Below are positions 7,859 through 19,887 of a stretch of 64,000 nt of DNA, in pieces (position 1 is the first letter of the stretch; every line of letters begins with the position of its first letter). A model generated the notes under the pieces. The model ran no database searches and had not been told where the DNA came from. It saw nothing but the letters and a program-made list of their open reading frames with translations. A program made the position numbers and the translations under genes. The DNA is from Pseudomonas sp. Teo4 (GTDB lineage: Bacteria; Pseudomonadota; Gammaproteobacteria; Pseudomonadales; Pseudomonadaceae). Location of the stretch: NCBI RefSeq assembly GCF_034387475.1, contig NZ_JAXCIL010000001.1, positions 3,224,001-3,288,000 on the forward strand, given 5' to 3'.

Positions 7859-8611
7859 ATGTACACGAAAACGACATTTTTCCGACGATTGACCCGCCTA
7901 CTGAGCAGCACGCTCGCCGCGCTGTGCCTGTTGGCACCCGGCGCTCGTACGCTGGCGGACGCGTTCACCTTGCCTGAACAGCTTATCGGTGTCACCCAAG
8001 GGTTTCTTGAATTTACCGTCGAGGATTACCTGGCCACGACCCAGACCGTGGGCCGCTACGAGATCCAGGTCAACTCGCTCGACCCACGCCTGCGCATGCC
8101 GCTGTGCAGCCAGCAATTGGACGCCTCGCTGGAGAGCCCGGCGCAGCCGCTGGGCCGGGTGACGGTGCGGGTACGCTGCGATGGCAGCGCGCCATGGACG
8201 GTGTTCGTGCCGGCCACCGTGCGCTTGTACCGCGATGTCGTGGTGGTCACTCGCCCGCTCAAGCGCGGCAGTACGGTCGGTGAGGGGGATGTAGCCCTGC
8301 GCGAACGCGACGTTGGCACGCTCAGCCAGGGCTTTCTCACCGAACTCGACCAGGCGCTGGAGATGAAAGTGCTGCGCCCCACCGTGCTCGATCAAGTCCT
8401 TACCCCCCAGCACCTTGAACAGGCTGAGGTGGTGCGCAAGGGCGACCACGTGGTGATCGTTGCGCGCAGCGGCACCCTGAGCGTGCGCATGCCGGGCGAA
8501 GCCCTCACCAAGGGCGGCATCGGCGAACAGATCCGCATCCGCAACCTGAATTCCAAACGGGTGGTCAAGGCACGGGTCACAGGCCCGGGCCAGGTGGAGG
8601 TAGCCATGTAG
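7859..8611 (+). CDS. flgA: Flagellar P-ring assembly chaperone FlgA
   Basis: FlgA is a periplasmic chaperone needed for FlgI to assemble the P ring. The 250-aa product starts MYTKTTFFRRLTRLLSS, with a Sec signal peptide (hydrophobic TLAALCLLAPGA, likely cut near residue 31), then the SAF-like and FlgA C-terminal domains (RPLKRGSTVGEGDVALRERD and GEQIRIRNLNSKRVVKARV). The ATG at 7859 gives a complete signal peptide, but the predicted sigma-54 transcript would be nearly leaderless there. An in-frame TTG at 7889 is the only other close start. Confidence 0.93.
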   Translation: MYTKTTFFRRLTRLLSSTLAALCLLAPGARTLADAFTLPEQLIGVTQGFLEFTVEDYLATTQTVGRYEIQVNSLDPRLRMPLCSQQLDASLESPAQPLGRVTVRVRCDGSAPWTVFVPATVRLYRDVVVVTRPLKRGSTVGEGDVALRERDVGTLSQGFLTELDQALEMKVLRPTVLDQVLTPQHLEQAEVVRKGDHVVIVARSGTLSVRMPGEALTKGGIGEQIRIRNLNSKRVVKARVTGPGQVEVAM

Positions 8612-8700
8612 AATGGGCTGGCAGTAGGGAACCGCATTTCCTAAACTGTGTCAGAAAACGGGTTCGCGAGCTTGCTGACAGGCGGCTATGCATTTGTGCC

Positions 8701-8727
8701 TAAAGTTTCTTTGAGGTTGGCCGAAAA
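8701..8727 (+). promoter_or_regulatory. FliA (sigma-28) promoter of flgM
   Basis: TAAA-N15-GCCGAAAA differs from the flagellar sigma-28 consensus (TAAA-N15-GCCGATAA) at one position. It ends 36 nt before the flgM ATG. FliA-driven expression of its own anti-sigma factor is the standard late-flagellar feedback arrangement. Confidence 0.85.
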
Positions 8728-8763
8728 CAAGGCAAGCGTCCAAATACCCAGAGGTTTCTGATC

Positions 8764-9078
8764 ATGGTCATCGACTTCAGTCGTTTGAATAACTCTCCGT
8801 CCATAACGGGCGGCGTGCGCGGCAACACCGCGTCCGGCAACGCCGACAAAACCGGCGAAACCAATGAAGCGCCGAAAAGCGCCAGCGCCAGCGGAGAAGC
8901 GGTACACCTCAGCCAAGAGGCTCAGCAGTTGCAGAAGATCAGCGACAAGCTGCGCGATCAACCTGAAGTCAACAGCGCCCGTGTGGCCCAGTTGAAACAG
9001 GCGATCGCAGATGGCAGCTACCAGGTCGATGCCGGCCGGGTCGCCAGCAAACTGCTTGATTTCGAAGCTCAGCGCTAA
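8764..9078 (+). CDS. flgM: Anti-sigma-28 factor FlgM
   Basis: FlgM binds FliA (sigma-28) and blocks late flagellar gene expression until it is exported through the finished hook-basal body. The 104-aa product has a low-complexity, disordered-looking N-terminus rich in G, S, A and N, and a conserved C-terminal sigma-binding region ([17 protein letters not shown] and [25 protein letters not shown]). Length is typical. It stands behind a near-consensus FliA promoter and is followed by flgN 50 bp later. Confidence 0.95.
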   Translation: MVIDFSRLNNSPSITGGVRGNTASGNADKTGETNEAPKSASASGEAVHLSQEAQQLQKISDKLRDQPEVNSARVAQLKQAIADGSYQVDAGRVASKLLDFEAQR

Positions 9079-9128
9079 CCTTACGGCGCGCTGACTTCAC
9101 GGACGCTAATAAAGGCCAAGAGTTAGCC

Positions 9129-9596
9129 ATGCACGACATCACTCTGCTGCAACTGATCGAAGACGACATCGCACCCACGCAGGAACTGCTCGACCTTCTC
9201 GAAAAGGAAGCCGTTGTCCTGCATGGCCGTGACATGATGGTGCTGGAGCACATTCTGGCCCGCAAACAGTCGTTGATCGTCTTGCTCGAACAGCAGGGAC
9301 TGCGGCGCAACCAGCTACTCACCAGCCTGGGCTTGAGCCCGGACCGCGCAGGCGTGCAGGCCTTGGCCGCACAGTCGCCCAACGGCGATCTCATCCTGCA
9401 GCAGCTTGAGGTGCTCAGCCAGTTGCTCGATGCCTGCCAGAAGGTCAACGAGACCAATGGCCGAATCATCCAGATGCAACAACACACCACGGCCAACCAG
9501 ATCAGAATCCTCAACGGTGGTGACTCTCCGTCCCTCTACGACAGCCGTGGCACCACCTCGCCAATGAGCAAGCCCCGGGCGCTCAGCCAAGTGTGA
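9129..9596 (+). CDS. flgN: Flagellar export chaperone FlgN
   Basis: FlgN is the cytoplasmic chaperone for the hook-filament junction proteins FlgK and FlgL. The 155-aa product is largely alpha-helical with heptad-like Leu spacing (LLQLIEDDIAPTQELLDLLE, LLEQQGLRRNQLL). Family recognition rests on this, on length and on position straight after flgM. The C-terminal 30 residues are Ser/Pro-rich and probably flexible. Confidence 0.9.
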   Translation: MHDITLLQLIEDDIAPTQELLDLLEKEAVVLHGRDMMVLEHILARKQSLIVLLEQQGLRRNQLLTSLGLSPDRAGVQALAAQSPNGDLILQQLEVLSQLLDACQKVNETNGRIIQMQQHTTANQIRILNGGDSPSLYDSRGTTSPMSKPRALSQV

Positions 9597-9676
9597 TTAG
9601 TTCTATCAAGGCACGGAACATACTGGCAAAATGCCGTAACTTGCGTGTGCCGTTTTTGCCTGGAGATTGATAACCC

Positions 9677-10420
9677 GTGTTCAATGAAACCGACGCTCCG
9701 CAGCCACCAAAGGTGCTGACCACGCCTTTGGAGATCGCGGCCAACCTGCGCCAGTTGCAGGAAAGCCATGATCCTCTGATCATCACCTTCCATGAACGTA
9801 GCCAGCGATTCCAGAGTTACGTAGTGCAAGTGGACCGCGACAGCGATGTCCTGGCGCTGGATGAGATGATCCCGCGCGATGGCGAGAAATTCATCGAGAA
9901 CGGCGAACCGTTCCGTGTCGAAGGCTTCCACGATGGCGTGCGCATTGCCTGGGAATGCAACCACCCGCTGCGCATCAGTGAAGTCGATGGCCACCGCTGC
10001 TACCGCGGCGGCTTGCCAACGGAGATGACCTACCACCAGCGCCGCAATGCCTTCCGCGCAGCGCTGAAACTGTCGCAGCTGGTCGACGTCATCCTGGACG
10101 GCACTCACCTCAAGGGCAATGGCGCGCTGCGTGGCAAACTGCTGGATATCTCGGCCACCGGCTGCAAGCTGCGTTTTGACGGCGATGTATCGGAACGCCT
10201 GCAACTGGGCCAGGTGTACGAGCGCTTCAAGGCCGGCAACCCACTGGGCCTGGTGGACACCATGGTCGAGTTGCGCCACCTGCACTTCGAGGAGCGGATC
10301 AACACCACCTTCGCCGGTGTACGTTTCCACAACCTCAACGGCCAGGCACAACGCAAGATTGAAAGTTTCGTCTACCAGCTGCAGCGTGAAGCGCGACGGT
10401 TCGATAAAGACGACTACTGA
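9677..10420 (+). CDS. flgZ: PilZ-domain flagellar brake protein FlgZ/YcgR
   Basis: YcgR/FlgZ proteins bind cyclic di-GMP and act at the flagellar motor to slow or bias rotation. The 247-aa product has an N-terminal YcgR-type domain (about 20-110) and a C-terminal PilZ domain with both parts of the ligand motif: RNAFR (RxxxR) and DISATG (DxSxxG). All expected c-di-GMP contacts are there. It starts at GTG with GGAG 11 nt upstream. It is the third gene after flgM-flgN, 80 bp behind flgN, and ends at a strong terminator. Confidence 0.92.
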   Translation: MFNETDAPQPPKVLTTPLEIAANLRQLQESHDPLIITFHERSQRFQSYVVQVDRDSDVLALDEMIPRDGEKFIENGEPFRVEGFHDGVRIAWECNHPLRISEVDGHRCYRGGLPTEMTYHQRRNAFRAALKLSQLVDVILDGTHLKGNGALRGKLLDISATGCKLRFDGDVSERLQLGQVYERFKAGNPLGLVDTMVELRHLHFEERINTTFAGVRFHNLNGQAQRKIESFVYQLQREARRFDKDDY

Positions 10421-10439
10421 TTGCCCCGCATCATCGACG

Positions 10440-10469
10440 AACGCCACCCCATGGGTGGCGTTTTCGTTT
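10440..10469 (+). terminator. Intrinsic terminator after flgZ
   Basis: Ten-bp stem AACGCCACCC / GGGTGGCGTT with a 3-nt loop, followed by TTCGTTT. It begins 20 bp after the flgZ stop codon and should end the flgM-flgN-flgZ transcript. Confidence 0.85.
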
Positions 10470-10569
10470 CCCTCGCAACAGCAACGTTTCCGAGTTACCG
10501 GCAAGTGACTGCCTGCTTAGTGTGGCTTGCGTCGCGCTTGACCTGGGCGCGCTCAGACGAGGACAAACA

Positions 10570-11139
10570 ATGTTGCAACGCACATTTACCGCCGAACTGC
10601 ACTGCCAGTATGGCCGAGTGGGAGTAGTCGAGACGCCGCTGGCTGCGGATCCGCGTTTTTCCGCCGATCAGGAAGGCTGGCTATGCACCGAAGACCGCCG
10701 AGGCGCGACCTTGAGCTTCAAGCCGATCGTGTTCCAATTCCTGTTCATCGAGAAAAAGAATGACCGCATCCATTACCGAGTCAATTGCGCAGACACATGG
10801 CAATATGCGGGCGCGAGACTCGAACAGAACAAGAACGGCTGGTTGGGTTTATACGGCACTCACGTGATAGGGAGAGTCATTGACGCGCTGAATCCTGCCA
10901 ACCTCCTGCCCGCTCTTCAGCCGATATGGAAGATCGAAACACTCCAGGCTTGGGATGGTGATATCCAGAACGCCGAAAACATAGCGTTCTACCTGCGCGA
11001 CAGGAACGGCCACAGAGTGGCGCAAGTCGAGAGCATCTACAGAAGAAGCACCCCGCATCTGCGCCACTGGTTTCTCAATGCCGGGCAGATGGACGGTGAA
11101 ATACTGAAATTCCACCTGCACAACATCAAGGTCTCCTGA
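10570..11139 (+). CDS. Hypothetical protein, no family recognised
   Basis: 189 aa from the ATG at 10570 (MLQRTFTAEL). An upstream in-frame ATG at 10522 would add 16 residues with no better initiation signal. There is no signal peptide and no membrane segment. The sequence is rich in aromatic residues (FQFLFIEKKNDRIHY, NKNGWLGLYGTHV), looks mainly beta-structured, and ends basic (HLHNIKVS). Composition is visibly less GC-rich than the flanking core genes, which hints at acquisition. It sits between the flgZ terminator and a convergent MFS gene, so it appears to be a single-gene unit. Function unknown. Confidence 0.65.
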   Translation: MLQRTFTAELHCQYGRVGVVETPLAADPRFSADQEGWLCTEDRRGATLSFKPIVFQFLFIEKKNDRIHYRVNCADTWQYAGARLEQNKNGWLGLYGTHVIGRVIDALNPANLLPALQPIWKIETLQAWDGDIQNAENIAFYLRDRNGHRVAQVESIYRRSTPHLRHWFLNAGQMDGEILKFHLHNIKVS

Positions 11140-11189
11140 GCCTATGACCCGCCGGCGGCAGCGCGCGTTTCCGGCGGGCACATGCGGCT

Positions 11190-12530
11190 TCAAACCGACC
11201 TATCCACCTCCGCCTCAGGCTTGACACCGTTTGCCGCTGGCGCCTGTTCCTCCTCGGTGTCCTCTGCCGCCACTGGCGTCTGCATCACATCCTGCACGGT
11301 CTGCTCATCCACCCTCGGGTCAAGCGCCGCGGACAATGGCGAACCTGCCGCTGGCATCGCCACGTGACCCAGCGGCGCATCCTGCACCTGATGCAGACCA
11401 GTGACCGCTTTCGGCCGAATACGCCACACCAGCACCAGCGCGAAAAACGCGAAGAAGGCATAGAGCATCTGCGCACCCAGCACTTTCATCAGCACACCTG
11501 CCGCCAGCGGCCCGATGCAAGCGCCCACGCCATAGGTGACCAGCAGCATGGCGGTCAACGAAACCCGTCGCTCGCTTTCGACGTGGTCATTGGAAAACGC
11601 CACCGCCAGCGGATACAGGCAGAACTGCAACAGCGAAATCAAGAAGCCGATGCCAAACAGCAACTCCAGCGGCACGCTGGGCATGATGGCCAGTGGCGCC
11701 GAGGCCAACGCCAGCCCCACCGCGACACTGCGGATCAGCACCGCACGGTCGTAGCGGTCCGACAACCAGCCCAATGGCCACTGCACCACCAGCCCCGCAA
11801 AGATACAGCTACCCATGAACAGACCGATCTGCTCGGTGGACATCCCCTGGCTGGATGCATAGAGCGGCGCCAGACCGTAGAAGGAGCCTACGATCAGGCC
11901 CGAGCCCAACACCGTGCTCAGTGATTGCGGCACCCGCTTGATGAAGAACTTCGGCTCCATCGGTGCCGGACGCAAGGGTGCCGGGTGAATCCGCCGGGTC
12001 ATCGCAACCGGCACCAGGCACAGAGCAAAGCACATGGCGACCAGCATCAGCAGCTCCGGCCCGAGTTGCGGGTGGACTACCAGAATCAACTGGCCGAGCA
12101 CCAACCCCAGGTAGGAGGCGATCATGTAGCCACTGAACACCGCGCCACGATGTTTGGCCTCTGCCTGCTCGTTGAGCCAGCTCTCGATCACCATGTACTG
12201 GCACATCATGCCCAGGCCGACGATCATCCGCAGCCCGACCCAAACTGGCAGCCAACTGGTCAATCCGTGGCCTAGCACCGCGGCACCGACGATACCGGCG
12301 CAGGTGGCGTAGGCACGAATATGACCCACCCGACCGATCAGCCGGTGACCGACCTTGCCCCCCACAGCCAGGCCGAAGTAGTTGGCCGCCATCAGCGCAC
12401 CGACCCACAGGCTGTCGACATGATCGGCCGCCAGGCGCAGCGCCAGGTAGGTACTGAGCAGGCCGGAGCCGATCAGCATCATCAAGGCAGCGAAATACAG
12501 CGACTGAAACGGCTTCCAGATATTACGCAT
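11190..12530 (-). CDS. MFS transporter (YcaD-like)
   Basis: A 446-aa inner-membrane major facilitator protein with about 12 hydrophobic helices up to residue 385. It has the conserved cytoplasmic-loop signature GGKVGHRLIGRVGH after TM2 and GWLSDRYDRAVL in the second half, typical of drug/metabolite proton antiporters. The last 60 residues form a polar Pro/Glu-rich tail (VAAEDTEEEQAPAANG) that is longer than in most family members. Substrate cannot be read from sequence. It is convergent with the hypothetical gene and probably monocistronic. Confidence 0.85.
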   Translation of the reverse strand: MRNIWKPFQSLYFAALMMLIGSGLLSTYLALRLAADHVDSLWVGALMAANYFGLAVGGKVGHRLIGRVGHIRAYATCAGIVGAAVLGHGLTSWLPVWVGLRMIVGLGMMCQYMVIESWLNEQAEAKHRGAVFSGYMIASYLGLVLGQLILVVHPQLGPELLMLVAMCFALCLVPVAMTRRIHPAPLRPAPMEPKFFIKRVPQSLSTVLGSGLIVGSFYGLAPLYASSQGMSTEQIGLFMGSCIFAGLVVQWPLGWLSDRYDRAVLIRSVAVGLALASAPLAIMPSVPLELLFGIGFLISLLQFCLYPLAVAFSNDHVESERRVSLTAMLLVTYGVGACIGPLAAGVLMKVLGAQMLYAFFAFFALVLVWRIRPKAVTGLHQVQDAPLGHVAMPAAGSPLSAALDPRVDEQTVQDVMQTPVAAEDTEEEQAPAANGVKPEAEVDRSV

Positions 12531-12660
12531 ACTTCCCGTCTAGCTCCCTGGTCAGGTGGCATTGGCATGCAGGCAAGCATAAAAGCAAATCAACCACAGC
12601 GCAGGCCCCTGACGGCGAAATACCTGGTCAGCGGCGTGTCCAGTCGTGGTTGTGTCGCGT

Positions 12661-14004
12661 TCAGGCCTGTGTTGCCAACACCCGCCGCTCCCACGGCGTG
12701 ATCTCATCGAAGAAGTCCGTCAGCTCCAGGGTCTTGGTGGCCAGGTAACCGTCGATGAACTCGCCGCCGAACAACTCCCGCGCCAGAGCGCTGCGCTTGA
12801 GCCGTTGCAGCGCGGCATGCAGCGTGCACGGCAGGCTCAAGGACTCGGGCACCTCGAACTCACCCTGAATCGCTGGCGTCGGCTGCAGACGTTGCTCGAT
12901 GCCATGCAGGCCTGCGGCCAGGCTCGCCGCGATGGCCAGGTAAGGGTTGGCGTCCGCCCCAGGCAAGCGGTTCTCAACCCGCCGCGCCACCGGCGCACTG
13001 GCAGGAATGCGCAGGCCCGCGGCACGGTTGTCCTCGGACCAGCAGGCATTGTTCGGCGACGCATAGGGGTGACACAGGCGCTGATAGGAATTGACGTTGG
13101 GCGCGAACAGCGCGGTGAAATCGGCCATGCAAGCCTGCAAGCCGCCGATGAAGTGGTAGAAGGTTTCGGTCGGCTGCCCTTGGTCATCGCTGAACACATT
13201 ACGCCCCGTGTCGATCTGCACCAGGCTCTGATGGATATGCATGGAACTGCCCGGTGTTCTGGCCAATGGCTTGGCCATGCAGACCACGGTCAGGCCATGC
13301 TTGAGTGCCACTTCCTTGAGCAGGTGCTTGAACAGGAAGGTCTGGTCGGCCAGCAACAGCGGATCGCCGTGCAGCAGGTTGATCTCGAACTGGCTGACAC
13401 CCATCTCGTGCATGAAGGTGTCACGCGGCAAGCCCAAGGCCGCCATGCACTGGTACACCTCGGCGAAGAATGGCCGCAGGCCGTTGTTGGAGCTGACGCT
13501 GAACGCCGAATGGCCAAGCTCGCGGCGGCCATCGTTACCCAGGGGCGGCAAGAAAGGCTGAAGCGGATCACTGTTGGGGGCGAACACGAAGAACTCGAGT
13601 TCGGTCGCCACTACCGGCGCCAGGCCCAGGGAGGCGTAACGGGCGATGACGGCCTTGAGCAGGCCACGGGTGGACAAGCCTGACGGGCTGCCGGTCAGCT
13701 CATTGGCATCGCAAATCGCCAAGGCCAGCCCATCATCGGCCCAAGGCAGGCGATAAATATGGGCAGGGTCTGCAGCAAGGGCCAGGTCACCATCGTCGCT
13801 GCCGTAGAACTTCGCCGGCGGGTAGCCGCCCATGATGCATTGCAGCAATACACCACGCGCCATCTGCAGGCGACGGCCTTCGAGAAAGCCTTCGGCGGTC
13901 ATCACCTTACCGCGCGGGACGCCGTTGAGGTCGGGGGTGACGCATTCGATCTGGTCGATGCCCTTGAGGTGCTCGGCGAGCGAGCGCGGGCTGGCGGTGG
14001 TCAT
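12661..14004 (-). CDS. Glutamine-synthetase family ligase (gamma-glutamylpolyamine-type)
   Basis: 447 aa, of type GSI-like gamma-glutamyl ligases (PuuA/SpuI/GlnA-related), which join glutamate to an amine at the cost of ATP. Visible family landmarks are TELEFFVF (metal-binding Glu), the MHIHQSL stretch, NSYQRLCHPYASPNNACWSEDNR and RVENRLPGADANPYLAIAASLAAG. It is shorter than true GlnA (about 470) and lacks the adenylylation-loop context, so nitrogen assimilation is unlikely. Amine or polyamine catabolism is a family-based inference. The leader carries AACAACAA overlapping the Shine-Dalgarno AAGGA. Confidence 0.82.
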   Translation of the reverse strand: MTTASPRSLAEHLKGIDQIECVTPDLNGVPRGKVMTAEGFLEGRRLQMARGVLLQCIMGGYPPAKFYGSDDGDLALAADPAHIYRLPWADDGLALAICDANELTGSPSGLSTRGLLKAVIARYASLGLAPVVATELEFFVFAPNSDPLQPFLPPLGNDGRRELGHSAFSVSSNNGLRPFFAEVYQCMAALGLPRDTFMHEMGVSQFEINLLHGDPLLLADQTFLFKHLLKEVALKHGLTVVCMAKPLARTPGSSMHIHQSLVQIDTGRNVFSDDQGQPTETFYHFIGGLQACMADFTALFAPNVNSYQRLCHPYASPNNACWSEDNRAAGLRIPASAPVARRVENRLPGADANPYLAIAASLAAGLHGIEQRLQPTPAIQGEFEVPESLSLPCTLHAALQRLKRSALARELFGGEFIDGYLATKTLELTDFFDEITPWERRVLATQA

Positions 14005-14014
14005 GACGCTGTCC

Positions 14015-14022
14015 TTGTTGTT
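14015..14022 (-). promoter_or_regulatory. Hfq/Crc CA motif in leader of the glutamine-synthetase-like gene
   Basis: On the minus strand AACAACAA is a perfect AANAANAA motif; the following AAGGA is the apparent ribosome binding site, 10 nt before the ATG. Such motifs are bound by Hfq with Crc and block translation when preferred carbon sources are present. Use here is inferred. Confidence 0.6.
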
Positions 14023-14107
14023 ATCAGCTACAACAACATTAGGCTGGGGGTGTTTAAAATATCAAGCACCCATGACCAGGACATCCGCTGCTGTCTGCAC
14101 CGGCCTC

Positions 14108-14189
14108 ATCGCCGGCAAGCCGGCTCCCACAGGTACGGCAGTGATCTCAAGATCTGCCCGGTCCATGTGGGAGCCGGCTTGTCGGCGAT
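14108..14189. repeat. Pair of REP elements, inverted (CCGGC stem class)
   Basis: Two inverted copies (14108-14130 and 14167-14189) of the P. putida REP unit: GTGGGAGCCGGCTTG followed by the paired half and GGCGAT. They lie between the bkdR stop and the glutamine-synthetase-like gene and may act as a transcript-end hairpin for bkdR. Confidence 0.85.
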
Positions 14190-14203
14190 AGGGCTGATAC
14201 GCC

Positions 14204-14689
14204 CTACTCCCGTAATGTCATTCCATTCGCCGGCAACGGCAATGCGGTCTTGTAACGCACCTGCTTCAAGGCAAAACTGGAGCGAATATTCGCCACCCCC
14301 GGCAGCCGGGTCAGGTAATCGAGAAACCGCTCCAAGGCCTGGATGCTCGGCAACAACACCCGCAGCAGATAGTCGGGGTCGCCGGTCATCAGGTAGCACT
14401 CCATCACCTCCGGACGCTCGGCAATCTCCTCCTCGAAGCGGTGCAGCGACTGCTCCACCTGCTTTTCCAGGCTGACATGGATGAACACATTCACATCCAG
14501 CCCCAACACTTCGGGCGCCAGCAATGTCACCTGTTGACGGATCACCCCCAGTTCCTCCATCGCCTTGACCCGGTTGAAACAGGGCGTGGGCGAGAGGTTT
14601 ACCGAGCGCGCCAGCTCTGCGTTGGTGATGCGGGCGTTTTCCTGAAGGCTGTTGAGAATGCCGATATCGGTACGATCGAGTTTGCGCAT
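14204..14689 (-). CDS. bkdR: Lrp-family transcriptional activator BkdR
   Basis: BkdR binds DNA in front of the bkd operon and activates it in the presence of branched-chain amino acids. The 161-aa product is a typical Lrp/AsnC protein: N-terminal winged helix-turn-helix ([20 protein letters not shown], then [15 protein letters not shown]) and C-terminal RAM effector domain ([17 protein letters not shown]). It is divergent from bkdA1 with a 197-bp shared control region, exactly as in the characterised P. putida locus. Confidence 0.95.
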   Translation of the reverse strand: MRKLDRTDIGILNSLQENARITNAELARSVNLSPTPCFNRVKAMEELGVIRQQVTLLAPEVLGLDVNVFIHVSLEKQVEQSLHRFEEEIAERPEVMECYLMTGDPDYLLRVLLPSIQALERFLDYLTRLPGVANIRSSFALKQVRYKTALPLPANGMTLRE

Positions 14690-14808
14690 GAGACAAATTC
14701 ACCGGTTTTTTGTGTTTATGGGGAATGTTTATCTGCGCCGCACCGCAAAGGCAACCAACTTGAGAGAAAAATTCTCCTGCCGTGCCACTAAGATGTAAAT
14801 GACGCTGA

Positions 14809-16119
<1,311 letters not shown>

Positions 16120-16120
16120 G

Positions 16121-17179
<1,059 letters not shown>

Positions 17180-18445
17180 ATGGGCACGCACGTCATCAAG
17201 ATGCCGGACATCGGCGAAGGCATCGCGCAGGTCGAGTTGGTCGAGTGGTTCGTCAAGGTCGGTGATGTGATCACCGAAGATCAGGTGGTGGCCGATGTCA
17301 TGACTGACAAAGCCACCGTGGAAATTCCCTCGCCAGTGAGTGGCAAGGTCCTGGCCCTGGGCGGCCAGCCTGGTGAGGTGATGGCGGTCGGCAGCGAGCT
17401 GATCCGCATCGAAGTGGAAGGCAGCGGCAACCATGTGGATGTGCCGCAGGCCAAGCCAGTCGAGGCGCCTGCAGTTGCCGCACCGGTTGTTGCTGCGCCG
17501 CAACCGCAGCCGGTGGTCAGCCAGGGCACTGCTTCCTGCACCGCAGCCCCCATCGTGCCGCGCCAGGCCAATGAAAAACCACTGGCCTCCCCCGCCGTGC
17601 GCAAGCGCGCCCTGGATGCCGGCATCGAATTGCGTTACGTACACGGCAGCGGCCCAGCCGGACGCATCCTGCACGAAGACCTCGATGCCTTCATCAGCAA
17701 ACCGCAAGCCAGCGTCGGTCAGGCGCCTGGTGGCTATGCCAAACGCACCGACAGCGAACAGGTGCAGGTCATCGGCCTGCGCCGCAAGATTGCCCAGCGC
17801 ATGCAGGATGCCAAACGCCGGGTTGCGCACTTCAGCTATGTCGAGGAAATCGACGTCACCGCGCTTGAAGCCCTGCGCCAGCAACTGAACCAGAAGCATG
17901 GTGACAGCCGTGGCAAGCTGACCCTGCTGCCGTTCCTGGTGCGCGCCCTGGTCGTGGCCCTGCGCGATTTCCCGCAAATCAACGCCACCTATGACGACGA
18001 GGCCCAGGTCATCACCCGCCACGGTGCGGTACATGTGGGTATCGCCACCCAAGGCGACAACGGCCTGATGGTACCGGTGCTGCGCCATGCCGAAGCGGGC
18101 AGTCTGTGGGGCAATGCCAGCGAAATTTCACGCCTGGCCGTAGCTGCCCGCAGCAACAAAGCCAGCCGTGAAGAACTGACCGGCTCGACCATCACCCTCA
18201 CTAGCCTCGGCGCCCTGGGCGGCATCGTCAGCACGCCAGTGGTCAACACGCCGGAGGTGGCCATCGTCGGGGTCAACCGCATTGTCGAGCGGCCCGTCGT
18301 GATCGATGGCCAGATCGTAGTGCGCAAGATGATGAACCTGTCCAGCTCGTTCGACCACCGAGTGGTCGATGGCATGGATGCCGCCTTGTTCATCCAGGCT
18401 GTGCGTGGCCTGCTTGAGCAACCCGCCTGCCTGTTCGTGGAGTGA
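17180..18445 (+). CDS. bkdB: Branched-chain 2-oxoacid dehydrogenase E2 (lipoamide acyltransferase)
   Basis: BkdB forms the core of the complex and transfers the branched acyl group to CoA. The 421-aa product has one lipoyl domain (1-77) with the modified lysine K44 in DKA, an Ala/Pro/Val-rich linker (about 90-130), a peripheral-subunit-binding domain (about 140-175) and the catalytic acyltransferase domain, ending with the active-site motif DHRVVDG (H393, D397). It starts directly after the bkdA2 stop codon. Confidence 0.97.
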   Translation: MGTHVIKMPDIGEGIAQVELVEWFVKVGDVITEDQVVADVMTDKATVEIPSPVSGKVLALGGQPGEVMAVGSELIRIEVEGSGNHVDVPQAKPVEAPAVAAPVVAAPQPQPVVSQGTASCTAAPIVPRQANEKPLASPAVRKRALDAGIELRYVHGSGPAGRILHEDLDAFISKPQASVGQAPGGYAKRTDSEQVQVIGLRRKIAQRMQDAKRRVAHFSYVEEIDVTALEALRQQLNQKHGDSRGKLTLLPFLVRALVVALRDFPQINATYDDEAQVITRHGAVHVGIATQGDNGLMVPVLRHAEAGSLWGNASEISRLAVAARSNKASREELTGSTITLTSLGALGGIVSTPVVNTPEVAIVGVNRIVERPVVIDGQIVVRKMMNLSSSFDHRVVDGMDAALFIQAVRGLLEQPACLFVE

Positions 18446-18447
18446 GC

Positions 18448-19827
18448 ATGCAACAGACTATCGATACCACACTGCTGATCATCGGCGGCGGCCCTGGCGG
18501 CTACGTGGCCGCCATTCGCGCCGGGCAACTCGGCATTCCCACCATACTGGTTGAAGGCCAGGCGCTGGGCGGCACCTGCCTGAACATCGGCTGCATTCCG
18601 TCCAAGGCACTGATCCATGTGGCCGAACAGTTCCATCAGGCGTGCCGGCACACCGAACAATCGCCGCTGGGCATCAGCGTGAGTTCGCCGAACCTGGACA
18701 TCGGCCGTAGCGTGGCCTGGAAGGACGGCATCGTCGACCGCCTTACCACCGGCGTGGCGGCGTTGCTGAAAAAGCATGGCGTGAAGGTGATCCACGGCTG
18801 GGCGAAAATTCTCGACGGCAAGCACGTCGAAGTGGACGGCCAGCGCATCCAGTGCGAGCACCTGTTGCTGGCCACCGGTTCGCACAGCGTCGAATTGCCG
18901 ATGCTGCCATTGGGCGGCCCGGTCATCTCGTCCACCGAGGCCTTGGCGCCCAAGGCACTGCCCAAGCATCTGGTGGTGGTGGGTGGCGGCTACATTGGCC
19001 TGGAACTGGGCATCGCTTACCGCAAGCTGGGTGCCGAGGTCAGCGTGGTGGAAGCGCGCGAGCGCATCCTGCCGACCTACGACAGCGAACTGACTGCGCC
19101 AGTAGCCGAGGCCCTGAAAAAACTGGGTATCCAGCTGCACCTGGGCCACAGCGTCGAAGGTTACGCCAATGGCTGCCTGCTGGCCCGCGACAGCCAGGGC
19201 GCACAGTTGAGCCTGGAGGCCGACCAGGTGCTGGTGGCGGTCGGGCGTCGACCCCGCACCCAAGGCTACAACCTGGAGTGCCTGGACCTGAAGATGAATG
19301 GCGCAGCCATCGCCATCGACGACCGCTGCCAGACTAGCATGCGCAATGTCTGGGCCATCGGCGACGTGGCTGGTGAACCCATGCTTGCCCATCGCGCCAT
19401 GGCGCAAGGTGAGATGGTGGCCGAAATCATCGCTGGCAAGGCACGGCGTTTCGAACCCAGCGCAATCGCGGCGGTGTGCTTCACCGACCCGGAAGTGGTG
19501 GTGGTCGGCAAGACACCCGAGCAGGCAGCCCAGCAAGGCCTGGACTGCATCGTCGCGCAGTTCCCGTTCGCCGCCAATGGCCGGGCCATGAGCCTTGAGT
19601 CCAAAAGCGGATTCGTGCGCGTGGTGGCGCGTCGCGACAACCACCTGATCGTAGGCTGGCAGGCGGTAGGCGTGGCGGTCTCCGAGCTGTCCACCGCGTT
19701 TGCCCAGTCGTTGGAAATGGGCGCGCGACTGGAAGATATCGCCGGCACCATCCACGCTCACCCGACCCTCGGCGAGGCGGTACAGGAAGCGGCGCTACGC
19801 GCTCTGGGCCACGCCCTGCATATCTGA
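18448..19827 (+). CDS. lpdV: Dihydrolipoyl dehydrogenase LPD-Val (E3)
   Basis: LpdV reoxidises the lipoyl group of BkdB with FAD and NAD+. It is the E3 dedicated to branched-chain oxoacid dehydrogenase in P. putida. The 459-aa product has the FAD-binding GGGPGG (13-18), the redox disulfide C44/C49 in [11 protein letters not shown], the NAD-binding [12 protein letters not shown] and the C-terminal His-Glu pair in [10 protein letters not shown] chose the ATG at 18448, preceded by GGAG, rather than the GTG two codons earlier. A hairpin terminator follows. Confidence 0.97.
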   Translation: MQQTIDTTLLIIGGGPGGYVAAIRAGQLGIPTILVEGQALGGTCLNIGCIPSKALIHVAEQFHQACRHTEQSPLGISVSSPNLDIGRSVAWKDGIVDRLTTGVAALLKKHGVKVIHGWAKILDGKHVEVDGQRIQCEHLLLATGSHSVELPMLPLGGPVISSTEALAPKALPKHLVVVGGGYIGLELGIAYRKLGAEVSVVEARERILPTYDSELTAPVAEALKKLGIQLHLGHSVEGYANGCLLARDSQGAQLSLEADQVLVAVGRRPRTQGYNLECLDLKMNGAAIAIDDRCQTSMRNVWAIGDVAGEPMLAHRAMAQGEMVAEIIAGKARRFEPSAIAAVCFTDPEVVVVGKTPEQAAQQGLDCIVAQFPFAANGRAMSLESKSGFVRVVARRDNHLIVGWQAVGVAVSELSTAFAQSLEMGARLEDIAGTIHAHPTLGEAVQEAALRALGHALHI

Positions 19828-19854
19828 CACTGAAGCGGCTGCGGCCGATGTTGG

Positions 19855-19887
19855 CCCGCTGCGCCCCAGGCGCCGCGGGTCTTTTTT
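19855..19887 (+). terminator. Intrinsic terminator of the bkd operon
   Basis: GC-rich stem CCCGCTGCGCC / GGCGCCGCGGG with a short loop, followed by TCTTTTTT. It begins 28 bp after the lpdV stop codon and touches the end of the convergent diguanylate cyclase gene. Confidence 0.85.

Noticed and set aside
6034..7977. 647-codon plus-strand frame across cheR and cheV
   Set aside because: It is the antisense shadow of two well-supported chemotaxis genes and shows no recognisable domain.
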